NCBI GenBank assembly: GCA_903901425.1
Contig: CAIURC010000193.1
Coordinates: 1 to 35,040 of the forward strand
Length of the DNA: 35,040 nt
Source: an uncultured Spartobacteria bacterium
Lineage (GTDB): Bacteria; Verrucomicrobiota; Verrucomicrobiia; Chthoniobacterales; Chthoniobacteraceae
Direction: 5' to 3'
In this document: positions 34,240-35,040 of the stretch, piece after piece
Position numbering within the stretch: the stretch's first letter is position 1
Layout of the letters: each line of letters starts with the position of its first letter
Position numbers and translations under genes: made by a program
Notes under the pieces: generated by a model
Database searches by the model: none
What the model saw: only the letters and a program-made list of their open reading frames with translations
What the model was told of the DNA's origin: nothing

Positions 34240-35040
34240 CTAGCCTCCTTCGCTGAGCCGTTTCTTGGGAGCCGTGTAGAGCATCCGGTGCGCCTTCTCC
34301 AAGATGGCAGGAATTTCGTCCGCAAACCGATGCCCCGCCAGCGCCTTTCTAACGGCTGGGGCATCCATCGCCGCTGCGTTGCTGCCGGGAAACCAGTGCC
34401 CGGCATTTCCCATCAAATTATACCGCATCCGCCCCCATTCTTGGAGATCAAACGCCTCCGCATAGGTCCACAAACGGAGAATCTCCTGCACATTGACCTC
34501 CCCCGGCATCTTTTCGAAGTTGGGCAGTCCCATCAAGCCCTGCCGGCACCAGTCTGCTCCGAGCACCCGCTCCATCTCCGCCTGCAACCGATCCACAATC
34601 GGCCCTGTGATCTCCGCTGCACGGTCGTAATACTCCAGAGACGCGACGTGCTCCTCAAAATCCTCGGGCCGCGCCGCCCCTACGCTGAGCGTATGCACCT
34701 CCGGCCGGGCCAGACAGTAAAGGTCGTTGAACGCAATCGGACTCAAAGGCGCCGTGAGGCTCCGGATCTTCTCGGAAGGCGCCTGCAGCATCCCGCCTTT
34801 GTCCGTGGGACTGATCAAAAAAACGCCCATGTCCTGACGCCTTGCAGCCTCCACCGCCGGCCAGTTGTATGGATTCACAAAATACCAGTGCAGGTTGACG
34901 TAATCGAACTCCCCGGTGTTCACCGCATCCAGAATCACGTCGGTGGTTGCGTGCGTGCTGAAGCCCAAATGCCTGCATCGGCCTTCCCTCTGGAATTCAC
35001 GGGCCACCTCAAGGCAGCCCCCCTTCCGGATCGTCCAATC
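34240..35040 (-). CDS. Aldo/keto reductase, C-terminal part (truncated at window edge)
   Basis: The stop is at 34240 and the open frame runs off the window end, so only the last 266 residues are seen and the N-terminal barrel part with the catalytic Tyr is missing. Visible features are GFSTHATTDVILDAV, ISPTDKGGML and the NADP-binding-side loop LSVGAARPEDFEEH. The C-terminal extension (EVNVQEILRLWTYAEAFDLQ, MRYNLMGNAGHWFPG) is the one that in related reductases carries 4Fe-4S cysteines, but the cysteine clusters are absent here. The GTG at 35007 is internal and not the true start. Substrate unknown. Confidence 0.82.
   Translation of the reverse strand, partial: DWTIRKGGCLEVAREFQREGRCRHLGFSTHATTDVILDAVNTGEFDYVNLHWYFVNPYNWPAVEAARRQDMGVFLISPTDKGGMLQAPSEKIRSLTAPLSPIAFNDLYCLARPEVHTLSVGAARPEDFEEHVASLEYYDRAAEITGPIVDRLQAEMERVLGADWCRQGLMGLPNFEKMPGEVNVQEILRLWTYAEAFDLQEWGRMRYNLMGNAGHWFPGSNAAAMDAPAVRKALAGHRFADEIPAILEKAHRMLYTAPKKRLSEGG

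Noticed and set aside
1-35040. Search for CRISPR arrays, tRNA or rRNA genes, IS elements and prophage genes.
   Set aside because: By eye I found no regular repeats, no tRNA-like cloverleaf and no transposase or phage structural gene. A tool scan (tRNAscan-SE, ISfinder) could still reveal small items.

Overview
This window looks like a chromosomal segment of a Gram-negative, high-GC member of the PVC group, most probably Verrucomicrobiota. The signs are: an azurin-type cupredoxin next to a sorbosone-dehydrogenase-like beta-propeller protein of the kind common in Verrucomicrobiota and Planctomycetota, a PQQ-like propeller protein, a decayed DUF1501 gene end, many secreted proteins with plain Sec signals, few strong Shine-Dalgarno sites, and genes for diaminopimelate peptidoglycan (mpl, class A PBP, D,D-peptidase) and lipid A (LpxH-like). 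This placement is inference from gene content; no rRNA is present. I see no tRNA, CRISPR array, IS element or prophage. Coding density is very high and no gene-free stretch exceeds about 260 bases.

Layout. 1-1.8 kb: a GspE/PilB secretion ATPase. 1.9-7.4 kb: a plus-strand cluster of secreted proteins (azurin, propeller dehydrogenase-like protein, an esterase, and a second copy of that esterase fused to an SMP-30 lactonase-like propeller). This could be a periplasmic carbohydrate oxidation and hydrolysis module. 7.4-8.3 kb (minus): an RlmI-like methyltransferase. 8.5-10.8 kb: a long secreted coiled-coil/TPR protein. 10.8-14.6 kb (minus): a double-thioredoxin protein and a class A penicillin-binding protein whose transpeptidase motifs are degenerate. 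14.6-16.4 kb: a MidA-family methyltransferase and a small papain-like protein of unknown role. 16.3-20.1 kb: a tight minus-strand operon proC-TPR-dac-bioF. 20.3-22.9 kb: a PQQ-like propeller protein and an LpxH-like phosphoesterase. 22.9-24.1 kb (minus): recF, followed by the frameshifted 3' remnant of a DUF1501 gene. 24.3-25.5 kb: hisS. 25.6-26.7 kb (minus): a LOG-family protein. 26.9-29.1 kb: a DAHP synthase-sufE-tatD run with overlapping ends. 29.2-30.9 kb (minus): a PiT phosphate transporter with its DUF47 partner. 31.1-33.7 kb: beta-carbonic anhydrase, EVE protein and mpl. 33.8-35.0 kb (minus): trmL and a truncated aldo/keto reductase.

The most notable items are the class A PBP with an intact glycosyltransferase but altered SxxK (now TxxL) and KTG (now KPG) motifs, the azurin/propeller/esterase/SMP-30 cluster with its tandem duplication and fusion, the papain-like small protein, and the DUF1501 remnant. 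Nothing here is a clear defence or mobile system; most of the rest is housekeeping.
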